From contig NZ_CP085839.1 of NCBI RefSeq assembly GCF_020715565.1, forward strand, positions 682,001 through 746,000: a DNA stretch of 64,000 nt, in the 5' to 3' direction. The stretch is from Nocardioides sp. Kera G14 (lineage in GTDB: Bacteria > Actinomycetota > Actinomycetes > Propionibacteriales > Nocardioidaceae). Within the stretch, counting starts at the first letter, position 1; every line of letters begins with the position of its first letter. Positions 48,317 through 58,682 of this stretch are shown here, piece by piece. The translations under genes and the position numbers were made by a program. The notes under the pieces are model-generated. The model worked only from the letters and a program-made list of their open reading frames with translations. It had not been told where the DNA came from and did not search any database.

Positions 48317-49640
48317 GCTGTGTCCGGTGGGCGTCCCGGTCCAGGTGCGTCTCGGCGCGGTTCCGGAGGACGAAGGCGTAGACCACCAGCGAGACGGCGA
48401 TGCAGCCCACGACGTACCACGCGAACTCCGGGACGTGACCGGCCTTCTTGGCGGCCTCGTAGATGACCGGAGCCGTTCCGCCGAAGACCGAGTTGCCGAG
48501 CGCGTAGCCGACGCCGACGCCGAGCGCGCGGATGTGCGCAGGGAAGAGCTCCGCCTTCACCACGGCGTTGATCGAGGTATAGCCGGTGAGGATCACGTAG
48601 CTGACGATCAGTATCGCGAAGGCGCCGGGGATCGAGTGCACCGAGGCGAGGTGGGTGACGAGGTAGTAGGTCCACAGCACGCCGCCGATGCCGAAGAAGA
48701 CCAGCAGCGGCTTGCGGCCGACGTGGTCACTGATCAGGCCACCGAGCGGCTGGAGCAGCATCAGCACGATCAGGGCGATCAGGTTGATCCAGGTGCCGGT
48801 CCGGCCGTCCTCGGCGAAGCTGGCCTTCACCGCCGAGGGGCCGTTGACGCTGTAGGTGTAGAAGGCGATCGTGCCGCCCATCGTGATCAGGAAGCAGATC
48901 AACAGCGGCTTGGGATAGGTGACGAGGAGCTCGCGCAACGAGCCGCGACGGGTCGCTGCCTCGCCCTCCGTCGCCGACTCGGGCAGCGACTCGTCCATCG
49001 AGCGGCGAAGCCACAGCACGACGACCGCGGCGAGGGCGCCGATCCCGAAGGCGATCCGCCAGCCGTAGCTCTCCAGCTGGTCGTCGGTGAGCACCGACTG
49101 TAGGACGAGCAGCACCAGCTGTGCGAGCACCTGACCGCCGACGAGCGTCACGTACTGGAAGGAGGAGAAGAAGCCGCGCCGGGTCGGCGTCGCCGCCTCC
49201 GACATGTACGTCGCCGAGGTGCCGTACTCGCCGCCGGTGGCGAAGCCCTGCAGCAGCCGGCAGAGCACCAGGATCACGACCGACGCGGCGCCGATCGTGG
49301 AGCGACCCGGTGTCACGGCGATCACGAGCGAGGCGAGCGCCATGAGCGAGACGCTGAAGACCAGCGCGGGGCGCCGGCCGTGGCGGTCGGCGTACCGACC
49401 GAAGAACCACGAGCCGACGGGGCGCATCACGAACGTCACGGCGAAGATCGCCATCGTGTAGATCCCGGCATTCGGCTCATCGCCACCGAAGAAGCGGTCC
49501 TCGAAGTAGCTGGCGAAGACGGTGTAGACGTAGACGTCGTACCACTCGACGAGGTTCCCCAGTGACCCCCGCAGGGTGTTGAGGACGGCACGCCGGGTGC
49601 TCAGCATCGGCACCGCCGGCGAGCTCTGGTGGGTCGTCAT
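48285..49640 (-). CDS. MFS metabolite:H+ symporter (KgtP/ProP-like)
   Basis: 451 aa from ATG 49640 (family start; the open frame upstream overlaps meaB and is not coding-like). Twelve helices. RGSLGNLVEWYDVYVYTVFA near residue 25 and GRYADRHGRRPALVFSV near 83 are hallmarks of the metabolite:H+ symporter family, which imports dicarboxylates, 2-oxoglutarate, citrate, shikimate or betaine. GFATGGEYGTSATYMSEAA is also typical. Substrate unknown; a TCA-type organic acid would fit the metabolic neighbourhood. Divergent from meaB over 42 bases. Confidence 0.86.
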   Translation of the reverse strand: MTTHQSSPAVPMLSTRRAVLNTLRGSLGNLVEWYDVYVYTVFASYFEDRFFGGDEPNAGIYTMAIFAVTFVMRPVGSWFFGRYADRHGRRPALVFSVSLMALASLVIAVTPGRSTIGAASVVILVLCRLLQGFATGGEYGTSATYMSEAATPTRRGFFSSFQYVTLVGGQVLAQLVLLVLQSVLTDDQLESYGWRIAFGIGALAAVVVLWLRRSMDESLPESATEGEAATRRGSLRELLVTYPKPLLICFLITMGGTIAFYTYSVNGPSAVKASFAEDGRTGTWINLIALIVLMLLQPLGGLISDHVGRKPLLVFFGIGGVLWTYYLVTHLASVHSIPGAFAILIVSYVILTGYTSINAVVKAELFPAHIRALGVGVGYALGNSVFGGTAPVIYEAAKKAGHVPEFAWYVVGCIAVSLVVYAFVLRNRAETHLDRDAHRTQLTRAAATPRQ

Positions 49641-49682
49641 GGCAACCGGGTACCCCGACCGCGGCATGTCAGACTGGCCCCC

Positions 49683-50684
49683 GTGCCGACCTCCGAGAAG
49701 CCGCCGAGCGCACCCGTCCAGGAGCTTGTCGAGGGCGTCGCCGCAGGCCGGCGGGCGGCGGTCTCGCGAGCGATCACGCTGGTCGAGTCCACGGCGCCGA
49801 AGCACCGTGCGCAGGCGCGGGAGCTGCTCACGCACCTGCCGGCGGGTGACGCGGTTCGCGTCGGGATCTCCGGCGTGCCGGGGGTCGGGAAGTCCACGTT
49901 CATCGAGGCGCTGGGCACCCGCCTGACGAGTCAGGGCCACAAGGTCGGCGTACTGGCGGTGGATCCCTCCAGCGTCCGCACCGGGGGCTCCGTCCTCGGC
50001 GACAAGACCCGCATGTCGCGGCTCGCCGTCGACCCGAACGCCTTCATCCGCCCCTCACCCTCCGCGGGCACGCTCGGGGGAGTGGCGCGGGCGACCGTGC
50101 AGGCGATGGCTGTCCTCGAGGCCGCCGGGTACGACGTCATCCTGGTCGAGACGGTCGGCGTCGGTCAGTCCGAGGTGACGGTCGCGGGGATGGTCGACAC
50201 CTTCCTCTTCCTCACGATCGCCCGCACCGGCGACCAGTTGCAGGGGATCAAGAAGGGAATCCTCGAGATCTCCGACGTGATCGCGGTCAACAAGGCCGAC
50301 CCCGGCGACAGCGACCGCCAGCGGGAGGCCCGGGGCGCCGCCCGCGAGCTGTCCGGCGCGCTGCGGCTGGTCCGCGGCATGGAGTCGTGGACGCCGCCCG
50401 TCGTCACGGCGAGCGGCCTCAACGACGACGGCGTCGACGGGGTGTGGGAGCAGGTCGTCGCGCACCGCGACCACCTCGGCGAGGCCGGGCTGGCGGAGAA
50501 GCGGGCGCGGCAGCAGCTCGACTTCACCTGGGCACTGGTGCGTGACGAGCTGGAACAGCGGTTGCGGCACTCGCCGGCCGTGCGGGCGATCCGGGAGACC
50601 CTCAGTGCCGAGGTTCTCGCCGGTGAGATGCCCGCGACGGTCGCCGCCGACCGCCTGCTCGAGGCCTTTGACACCGCGGATTAG
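49683..50684 (+). CDS. meaB: Methylmalonyl-CoA mutase-associated GTPase (G3E family)
   Basis: 333 aa GTPase chaperone that loads and protects the adenosylcobalamin cofactor of MutAB. GTG start at 49683, giving MPTSEKPPSAPVQELV; the frame continues further upstream without family similarity. P-loop GVPGVGKST near residue 63, ETVGVGQSEVTVA (switch), NKADPGD (G4 element) near 205. It is separated from mutAB by seven kilobases holding five unrelated-looking genes; in many actinobacteria the three are adjacent. Confidence 0.95.
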   Translation: MPTSEKPPSAPVQELVEGVAAGRRAAVSRAITLVESTAPKHRAQARELLTHLPAGDAVRVGISGVPGVGKSTFIEALGTRLTSQGHKVGVLAVDPSSVRTGGSVLGDKTRMSRLAVDPNAFIRPSPSAGTLGGVARATVQAMAVLEAAGYDVILVETVGVGQSEVTVAGMVDTFLFLTIARTGDQLQGIKKGILEISDVIAVNKADPGDSDRQREARGAARELSGALRLVRGMESWTPPVVTASGLNDDGVDGVWEQVVAHRDHLGEAGLAEKRARQQLDFTWALVRDELEQRLRHSPAVRAIRETLSAEVLAGEMPATVAADRLLEAFDTAD

Positions 50685-50779
50685 GAAACGCCTGTTTCAG
50701 CGGACTGCATTTGGCGCAGGATTCGTAACAAGTTGGTGTCGTCACGGTCAGAAGGCACCGCCCGACGCTCAGTTGCTTC

Positions 50780-50785
50780 TAAGGT
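50780..50785 (+). promoter_or_regulatory. -10 hexamer TAAGGT, nucleoside island promoter
   Basis: TAAGGT stands 50 bases before the BMP lipoprotein start, so unlike many genes here this one would have a leader of about 45 bases with a proper ribosome site (GAGGAGG). Confidence 0.4.
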
Positions 50786-50835
50786 TCCCCGATGAGCCCC
50801 CGCGTAGGAGGGGCTGTAGAGCACGAGGAGGCGTC

Positions 50836-51909
50836 TTGCGCCGCACTACCAAGTTCGCTGCCGCCCTCACGGCCGGCGTGCTGTCCCTCGCCATCACGGC
50901 CTGTGGCAGCAGCGATGACACCGCGTCCGACGACAGCTCGTCGTCGACATCCGCCAAGTCCGACATCAAGGTCGGTATGGCCTATGACATCGGCGGTCGT
51001 GGCGACCAGTCGTTCAACGACATGGCCGCCGCCGGCCTCGACAAGGCCAAGAGCGAGTTCGGCATCGAGACCTCCGAGTCCGAGGCTGCGCCCGACGAGG
51101 CCGACTCGGCCAAGGAGGACCGTCTCGTCCAGCTCGCCGAGGCGGGCTACAACCCCATCGTCGCCGTCGGCTTCGCCTACGACGCCGCGGTCGCCAAGGT
51201 CGCCCCGCAGTACCCCGACACCAGCTTCGCGATCGTCGACGACGCTCCGGTCGACGCCGACGGCAAGCCGTTCGACAACGTCGTCCCGCTGCTCTTCACC
51301 GAGGAGCAGGGCTCGTTCCTGGTCGGTGCCGCCGCGGCGCTCAAGTCCAAGAGCGGCACCATCGGCTTCGTCGGTGGCGTCGAGGAGCCGCTGATCAAGA
51401 AGTTCGAGGCCGGTTACGACGCCGGTGCCAAGGCCGTCAACCCGAGCATCAAGGTCCTCTCGACCTACCTCTCGCAGCCGCCGGACTTCTCCGGCTTCGG
51501 TGACCCGGCCAAGGGCAAGACGGCCGCGGCCGGTCAGTTCGACCAAGGCGCCGACGTCGTCTACCACGCTGCCGGCGGTTCCGGTCAGGGTGTCTTCGAG
51601 GCCGCCAAGGCCGCCGGTGGCCTGGCCATCGGTGTCGACTCCGACCAGTACCTCACCGCCTCGGACGACCTGAAGCCGTTCATCCTCACGTCGATGCAGA
51701 AGCACGTCGACGTCGCGGTCTACGACTTCATCAAGGCGTTCGTCGACGGCAAGCCGCTGTCCGGCACGCAGACCTTCGACCTCAAGTCCGGTGGTGTCGC
51801 CTACTCCACCTCCGGTGGCCAGGTCGACGACATCAAGTCGAAGCTCGACGACTACGCCGCGAAGATCATCTCCGGCGAGATCACGGTTCCCACCGAGGTC
51901 ACCAAGTAG
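50836..51909 (+). CDS. BMP-family nucleoside-binding lipoprotein
   Basis: 357 aa from an unusual TTG start at 50836, supported by GAGGAGG 7 bases before it and by the lipoprotein signal beginning there (RRTTKFAAALTAGVLSLAIT, lipobox ITAC). Mature domain with VGMAYDIGGRGDQSFNDMAA, the BMP/PnrA family opening, and AVGFAYDAAVAKVAPQYP, GIGV-type segment (GVDSDQYLTA). BMP proteins bind purine and pyrimidine nucleosides and deliver them to the transporter encoded next. The stop is followed by a strong hairpin, then the ATPase gene. Confidence 0.9.
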   Translation: MRRTTKFAAALTAGVLSLAITACGSSDDTASDDSSSSTSAKSDIKVGMAYDIGGRGDQSFNDMAAAGLDKAKSEFGIETSESEAAPDEADSAKEDRLVQLAEAGYNPIVAVGFAYDAAVAKVAPQYPDTSFAIVDDAPVDADGKPFDNVVPLLFTEEQGSFLVGAAAALKSKSGTIGFVGGVEEPLIKKFEAGYDAGAKAVNPSIKVLSTYLSQPPDFSGFGDPAKGKTAAAGQFDQGADVVYHAAGGSGQGVFEAAKAAGGLAIGVDSDQYLTASDDLKPFILTSMQKHVDVAVYDFIKAFVDGKPLSGTQTFDLKSGGVAYSTSGGQVDDIKSKLDDYAAKIISGEITVPTEVTK

Positions 51910-51920
51910 TTCATTCCCGA

Positions 51921-51958
51921 CGGGCCCGGGGGTAGCGCTAGCGTTGCCCCCGGGCCCG
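51921..51958. terminator. Hairpin between receptor and transporter genes, probable attenuating terminator
   Basis: Perfect 12-base arms CGGGCCCGGGGG (51921-51932) and CCCCCGGGCCCG (51947-51958) with a 14-base loop, 11 bases after the receptor stop. No T run follows. Such a structure lets more receptor than transporter mRNA be made. The loop holds TAGCGT (51939-51944), a possible -10 of a second promoter. Confidence 0.6.
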
Positions 51959-51997
51959 ACGTGTCTTGCATGTATGTAGGTGGAGGAGGGGTCGACT

Positions 51998-53517
<1,520 letters not shown>

Positions 53518-53521
<4 letters not shown>

Positions 53522-54603
53522 AACTCGATCCCCGCAGGGTCGGACTGACCCTGGCGGCGCCGGTGCTCGCCATCGTCTTCGCGATGATCGTGACCAGCCT
53601 CGTCCTGATCGCCGCCGGCGATCCGGTGGGCAAGGTGTGGTCGACGATCTTCAGCGAGCCGAGGGCACGCAACGTCGTCAACATGATCAACTCCGCGTCG
53701 ATGCTCTACCTCTCGGGCCTCGCGGCCGCGATCGGCTTCCGGATGAACCTCTTCAACATCGGCGTCGACGGCCAGTACCGCGTCGCCGCGTTCGTGGCGG
53801 CCTGGGTCGCGGGGGAGGCCTGGCTTCCGGGCAAGGCGAACGTCGTCCTCACCGTCGTGGTGGCGATGGCGGTCGGCGCCGCCTGGGCGGGCATCGCCGG
53901 CCTGCTGCGCGTCACTCGCGGTGTGAGCGAGGTGATCACCACGATCATGCTCAACTCGATCGCCTCCGCGCTGGTCGCCTACATGCTGCGCAAGGTCGCC
54001 GTCGTCGACGGCAACAACATCCACACCAAGACCATCCCGGTCGACAGCCAGCTCAAGGGGCTGTCGTGGATCTCGGGTGCGCCCAACACGATCTACACGC
54101 TGGTCTTCCTGGCGATCCTCGCCGGGGTCGTCTACTGGATCCTGCTCTCGCGTACCGTCTTCGGCTTCAACCTCCGTGCGACCGGCCAGTCCGAGACCGC
54201 GGCGGTCGCCAGCGGCGTCAACGTGAAGCGGATGATCGTCATCTCGATGCTGCTCAGCGGTGCGGTCGCGGGCCTGATCGGCCTGCCGCTGCTCTTCGGT
54301 GACCAGCACAACTACGGCCTGACGTTCCAGACCGGTCTGGGCTTCGCCGGCATCGCGGTGGCCCTGCTGGGACGGAACAACCCGGTGGGTGTCGCCTTCG
54401 CGGCGTTCCTCTTCGCCTTCCTCAACGAGCAGTCCAACAAGCTGCAGCTGATGGCCGGCGTCTCCAACGACATCGTCAACATCATCCAGGGAGTCATCGT
54501 GCTCTCCGTCGTCGTCGCCTACGAGGTCGTACGCCGGGTCAACAACGCCGCGGAGCAGCGCGCCGTCGCGCGCAAGCTCGAGGTCCAGGAGGTGGCGGCA
54601 TGA
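53518..54603 (+). CDS. Nucleoside ABC transporter permease 1
   Basis: 361 aa of the BPD_transp_2 permease type with about nine helices. SGLAAAIGFRMNLFNIGVDG near residue 65 and GNNPVGVAFAAFLFAFLNEQ near 285 are features of BMP-dependent nucleoside permeases. The start overlaps the ATPase stop by 4 bases and its stop overlaps the next permease by 4 bases (ATGA), giving equal expression. Confidence 0.92.
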
Positions 54604-55829
54604 GCCTCACGATCAAGCGTCCGAAGCTGAGCTGGCCCGTCATCCTCCTTCTCATCGCGGCCGCGATCCTGCTGATCGCGATCGTCCGCACGGTCAGCGA
54701 CGCGGACGACATGGCCTCGGCCGGCACCGTCCGTGCCGCCCTGCGTGCGGCCGTCCCGATCGGCCTGGCCGGCCTCGGTGGCCTGTGGGCCGAGCGGGCC
54801 GGCGTGGTCAACATCGGCCTCGAGGGCATGATGATCATGGGCACCATCGGAGCCGGGTGGGCCGGCTACCAGTGGGGGATGTGGGCCGGCGTCGTCGCCG
54901 CCCTCGCCTTCGGCGCGATCGCCGGTCTGCTCCACGCCGTCGCGACCGTGAGCTTCGGCGTGGACCACATCGTCTCCGGTGTCGCGATCAACATCATCGC
55001 CACCGGCGCGGCCCAGTACCTCGCCGCCCAGTGGTTCACCGGAAAGCAGGGGGGTGGCCCGACGCAGTCACCGCCGGTCGACACGCTGCCGTCCATCACG
55101 ATCCCGGGCGTGTCAGACGGGCTGGGGAAGCTCGCCGCGCACCACTGGTTCTTCGTCTCCGACCTGGCCGCGCTGCTCGACGGCTTCGTCAGCCAGCTCT
55201 CGATCCTCACCGTCATCGCCGCCCTCCTCTTCGTCCTGACGTGGTGGGTCTTGTGGCGCACGACGTTCGGGCTGCGGATCCGCTCGGTGGGCGAGGCGCC
55301 TGCCGCGGCCGAGTCGCTGGGTGTCGACGTCTACCTCTACAAGTACGCCGCCGTGATCATCTCCGGTGCGCTCGCCGGTCTCGCCGGGGCGTTCCTGGTC
55401 AACGACGCGACCGTCTACCGCGAGGGTCAGACCGGTGGCCGTGGCTACATCGGTCTCGCCGCCATGATCTTCGGCAACTGGCGCCCCGGCGGTCTCGCCA
55501 CCGGTGCCGGCCTCTTCGGTTACACCGACGCGCTCCGGCTGCGCTCGGGTGGGGCGTCGGTCCACGCCCTGCTGCTCCTCGTCGCCATCGTGCTGATCAT
55601 CGCGGCCGTCCTCTTCTACCGCCTGCGTCGCTCGCGCGGTCAGGCCATCGGCACGGTCGTCTTCGCGCTGGTGATGCTCGCGATCTACCTCCTGATCGAC
55701 GAGGTCCCCGATGACTTCACCGGCATGACGCCGTACCTGGCCACGCTCATCGTGCTCTCCTTCGCCGGTGGGCGGCTCCGTCCACCCGCGGCCGACGGGC
55801 AGGTCTACCGCAAGGGATCGGCGGGCTGA
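54600..55829 (+). CDS. Nucleoside ABC transporter permease 2
   Basis: 409 aa partner permease. GLGGLWAERAGVVNIGLEGM near residue 58 is the matching family signature; GRGYIGLAAMIFGNWRPGGL follows near 280. It is longer than the first, with extra helices at the C-terminus (DFTGMTPYLATLIVLSFAGG). The stop and the cdd start overlap (TGATG), so import and the first catabolic enzyme are translationally linked. Confidence 0.92.
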   Translation: MSLTIKRPKLSWPVILLLIAAAILLIAIVRTVSDADDMASAGTVRAALRAAVPIGLAGLGGLWAERAGVVNIGLEGMMIMGTIGAGWAGYQWGMWAGVVAALAFGAIAGLLHAVATVSFGVDHIVSGVAINIIATGAAQYLAAQWFTGKQGGGPTQSPPVDTLPSITIPGVSDGLGKLAAHHWFFVSDLAALLDGFVSQLSILTVIAALLFVLTWWVLWRTTFGLRIRSVGEAPAAAESLGVDVYLYKYAAVIISGALAGLAGAFLVNDATVYREGQTGGRGYIGLAAMIFGNWRPGGLATGAGLFGYTDALRLRSGGASVHALLLLVAIVLIIAAVLFYRLRRSRGQAIGTVVFALVMLAIYLLIDEVPDDFTGMTPYLATLIVLSFAGGRLRPPAADGQVYRKGSAG

Positions 55830-56227
55830 TGGGCACGTTGACCGAGCAGGAATGGGAGTCGCTGCGGCTCAAGGCCGTCGAGGCGGCGGCGCATGCCTAC
55901 GCGCCCTACTCCGGCTACCGCGTCGGCGTCGCCGCGATCGCCGACGACGGCCGGTTCCTCACGGGCTGCAACGTCGAGAATGCGTCGTACGGCGTAGGCC
56001 TGTGCGCCGAGTGCGGCCTGGTCTCCCAGCTCCACCTCACCGGTGGCGGGCGGTTGACCCACTTCGTGTGTGTCAACGGTGACGGCGACGTGATCATGCC
56101 GTGCGGGCGCTGCCGGCAGCTCTTGTTCGAGAACGGCGGTGCCACGATGGAGCTGTGGACCGTGTCGGGCGTGAAGCCCATGAGTGAGGTGCTGCCGGAT
56201 GCCTTCGGCCCCGACAACCTCGCTTGA
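55829..56227 (+). CDS. cdd: Cytidine deaminase
   Basis: 132 aa homotetrameric zinc enzyme that turns cytidine and deoxycytidine into uridine and deoxyuridine. Zinc and catalytic residues: CNVENASYGVGLCAECG (Cys-Ala-Glu) near residue 50 and PCGRCRQLL near 90. ATG overlaps the permease stop by one base. The 3' end overlaps the P450 gene by 29 bases. Provides uridine for downstream phosphorolysis. Confidence 0.95.
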   Translation: MGTLTEQEWESLRLKAVEAAAHAYAPYSGYRVGVAAIADDGRFLTGCNVENASYGVGLCAECGLVSQLHLTGGGRLTHFVCVNGDGDVIMPCGRCRQLLFENGGATMELWTVSGVKPMSEVLPDAFGPDNLA

Positions 56228-57407
56228 CCTGAGCTCTCCCTCGCTCGTCGCCGACCCGTACCCGCTCTTCGCCGACGAGCGGTCCCGCCACGCCGTGGCG
56301 TGGCTGGAGACCGACGCCGGCGCAGGCACCTTGTTGACCTTCACCCACGCCGCGGCGTCCGAGGTGCTGCGGGACCGCCGCCTGCAGCGGCTCTGGAAGG
56401 ACAAGCAGCCGGCGGAGGTGATGGAGCCGTTCAACCTGCTCCACCGCAACCAGATGATGGAGAACGAGCCACCGGTCCACACCCGGCTGCGCCGTCCGGT
56501 CGCAGCCGCCTTCAACCGCGGCCACATCGACCGCCTCCGTCCCCGCGTGGTGTCGCTGGCCACGTCGCTGCTCGACGAGGTCGACCCGTCCGGATTCGAC
56601 GTCATCGCCGCGTACGCCGAGCCCTTGCCGGTCCTCGTGATCGCGGAGCTCCTCGGCGTGCCCGCCTCGCACGCCGACGACCTGCGCGACTGGTCCCAAG
56701 CGATCGTGAAGATGTACGAGCCTGCGCCGTCGGAGGCGACGGTGGCGTCCGCCGTCCGCGCCGCGGAGGACTTCGCCGCCCTGGTGCGCGACCTCGTCGC
56801 CGTACGACGCCGGACGCCGGCCGACGACCTGATCAGCGACCTGGTCGCCACCGACCTGAGCGAGGACGAGGTGGTCGCGTCCGTCGTGCTGCTGCTCAAC
56901 GCCGGCCACGAAGCCAGCGTCAACGTCTTCGGCAACGGGCTCGTCTCGATGCTGCGGCACGGGCGCCGGCACATGAACAAGCCGAGCACACTGCCGGTGC
57001 AGGACGTCGGCGTCACCGTGGAGGAGATGCTCCGCTTCGACAGCGCACTCCAGCTCTTCGAGCGCACGGCAGCCGAGGACCTCACCGTCGCGGGGGTCGA
57101 GGTGCGCAAGGGCCAGAAGGTCGCAGCGCTGCTCGGTGCGGCCAACCGCGACCCGGCGGTGTTCGGTCCGACGGTCGACGAGTTCGACCACGGCCGGGAC
57201 CCCAACCCGCATCTCGCGTTCAGTGCGGGTATCCACTTCTGCCTGGGCGCGCCGCTGGCACGCATGGAGCTGACCGAGTCCGTGGGTGCGCTCATCCGCC
57301 GCTTCCCGGCTCTGCATCTCATCGACGCGGAGTCGCGAGGCACGTTCGTTCTCAAGGGCTACTCGAAAGTGACGGTGTCACGTGACATCAACCATTCCCG
57401 CGCATGA
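56199..57407 (+). CDS. Cytochrome P450 embedded in the nucleoside operon
   Basis: About 402 aa from ATG 56199 (GAGG 10 bases upstream); an in-frame ATG at 56184 would add five residues. A full soluble bacterial P450: oxygen-binding helix LNAGHEASVN (A/G-G-x-E pattern; the usual Thr is Ser), ExxR in VEEMLRFD, and haem loop FSAGIHFCLGAPLARME with the Cys ligand. It overlaps cdd by 29 bases and deoA by 26 bases, so it is translated in step with nucleoside enzymes. The substrate is unknown; a modified nucleoside or base is the contextual guess. No ferredoxin gene is adjacent. Confidence 0.88.
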   Translation: MPSAPTTSLDLSSPSLVADPYPLFADERSRHAVAWLETDAGAGTLLTFTHAAASEVLRDRRLQRLWKDKQPAEVMEPFNLLHRNQMMENEPPVHTRLRRPVAAAFNRGHIDRLRPRVVSLATSLLDEVDPSGFDVIAAYAEPLPVLVIAELLGVPASHADDLRDWSQAIVKMYEPAPSEATVASAVRAAEDFAALVRDLVAVRRRTPADDLISDLVATDLSEDEVVASVVLLLNAGHEASVNVFGNGLVSMLRHGRRHMNKPSTLPVQDVGVTVEEMLRFDSALQLFERTAAEDLTVAGVEVRKGQKVAALLGAANRDPAVFGPTVDEFDHGRDPNPHLAFSAGIHFCLGAPLARMELTESVGALIRRFPALHLIDAESRGTFVLKGYSKVTVSRDINHSRA

Positions 57408-58680
57408 CGCGATCGAGGTCATCCTCGCCAAGCGTGACAAGGGCGAGCTCTCCGACAGCCAGATCGACTGGGTGATCCGCAACTACACCGAGGGCGTCGT
57501 CGCCGACGAACAGATGTCGGCCCTCGCCATGGCGATCCTGCTCAACGGCATGAACCGTCGCGAGATCGCGCGCTGGACCAAGGCGATGATCGAGACCGGC
57601 GAGCGGATGTCCTTCGAGTCCCTGAGCCGGCGTACGGCGGACAAGCACTCGACCGGGGGAGTCGGCGACAAGATCACGCTCCCGCTGGCGCCTCTCGTGG
57701 CAGCGTGCGGTGTCGCGGTGCCGCAGTTGTCGGGCCGCGGTCTGGGCCACACCGGGGGCACGCTCGACAAGCTGGAGTCCATCCCCGGCTGGCGCGCCGC
57801 GCTCTCCAACGACGAGATGATGCGCCAGCTCGAGTCGGTCGGCGCCGTGATCTGCGCGGCCGGAGCCGGCCTGGCACCTGCGGACAAGAAGCTCTACGCC
57901 CTGCGTGACGTCACCGGCACCGTCGAGGCGATCCCGCTGATCGCCTCCTCGATCATGAGCAAGAAGATCGCGGAGGGGACCGGCTCGCTCGTGCTCGACG
58001 TGAAGGTCGGGACCGGCGCGTTCATGAAGTCCCTGGATGATGCGCGAGAGCTCGCCCGGACGATGGTCGACCTCGGCACCGACGCCGGCGTGCACACGGT
58101 CGCGCTGCTGACCGACATGTCCACGCCGCTCGGCCTCACTGCGGGCAACGCCCTCGAGGTGCGCGAGTCCGTCGAGGTGCTGGCCGGTGGCGGACCCCCC
58201 GACGTGGTCGAGCTGACCCTCGCCCTCGCCCGCGAGATGCTGCTCGGAGCGGGCGTCGACGACGTCGACCCTGCCGACGTGCTGGCCGACGGGCGGGCGA
58301 TGGACGTGTGGAACGCGATGATCCGCGCCCAGGACGGCGACCCCGGCGCTCCGCTGCCGGTCGCCGCCGAGACCCACGTCGTCGCCGCTCCGGCCGACGG
58401 GGTGCTGACCCGACTCGACGCGATGGACGTCGGCCTGGCCGCGTGGCGGCTCGGCGCCGGCCGGACCCGCCAGGGCGAGACCCTGGCGCTCGGCGCCGGC
58501 ATCGAGTGGCACGCCCGCCCCGGTGACACCGTCACCGCCGGCGCACCGCTCTTCACCCTGCACTTCGACGACGCCGACCGGCTGCCCCGTGCGCTCGAGT
58601 CACTCGAGGGCGGTTACGACATCGCCTCTTCGGGTACGGCGTTCTCCCCTTCACCGCTGCTGATCGACAGGATTGCCTAG
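57382..58680 (+). CDS. deoA: Thymidine (pyrimidine-nucleoside) phosphorylase
   Basis: 432 aa, GTG start within the P450 3' end. Splits thymidine, deoxyuridine or uridine with phosphate to the free base and (deoxy)ribose 1-phosphate. Phosphate-binding ADKHSTGGVGDKITLPLAP near residue 82, GRGLGHTGGTLDKLESIPG, and MSKKIAEGTGSLVLDVKVG near 193 are diagnostic. It supplies sugar phosphate that the island's deoC can cleave after isomerisation. No phosphopentomutase is obvious here except possibly the phospho-sugar mutase at 62-63.7 kb. Confidence 0.95.
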   Translation: MTSTIPAHDAIEVILAKRDKGELSDSQIDWVIRNYTEGVVADEQMSALAMAILLNGMNRREIARWTKAMIETGERMSFESLSRRTADKHSTGGVGDKITLPLAPLVAACGVAVPQLSGRGLGHTGGTLDKLESIPGWRAALSNDEMMRQLESVGAVICAAGAGLAPADKKLYALRDVTGTVEAIPLIASSIMSKKIAEGTGSLVLDVKVGTGAFMKSLDDARELARTMVDLGTDAGVHTVALLTDMSTPLGLTAGNALEVRESVEVLAGGGPPDVVELTLALAREMLLGAGVDDVDPADVLADGRAMDVWNAMIRAQDGDPGAPLPVAAETHVVAAPADGVLTRLDAMDVGLAAWRLGAGRTRQGETLALGAGIEWHARPGDTVTAGAPLFTLHFDDADRLPRALESLEGGYDIASSGTAFSPSPLLIDRIA

Positions 58681-58682
58681 CC

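Noticed and set aside
50685..50698. Terminator GAAAC-GCCT-GTTTC after meaB
   Set aside because: Only a 5-bp AT-containing stem; too weak to call.
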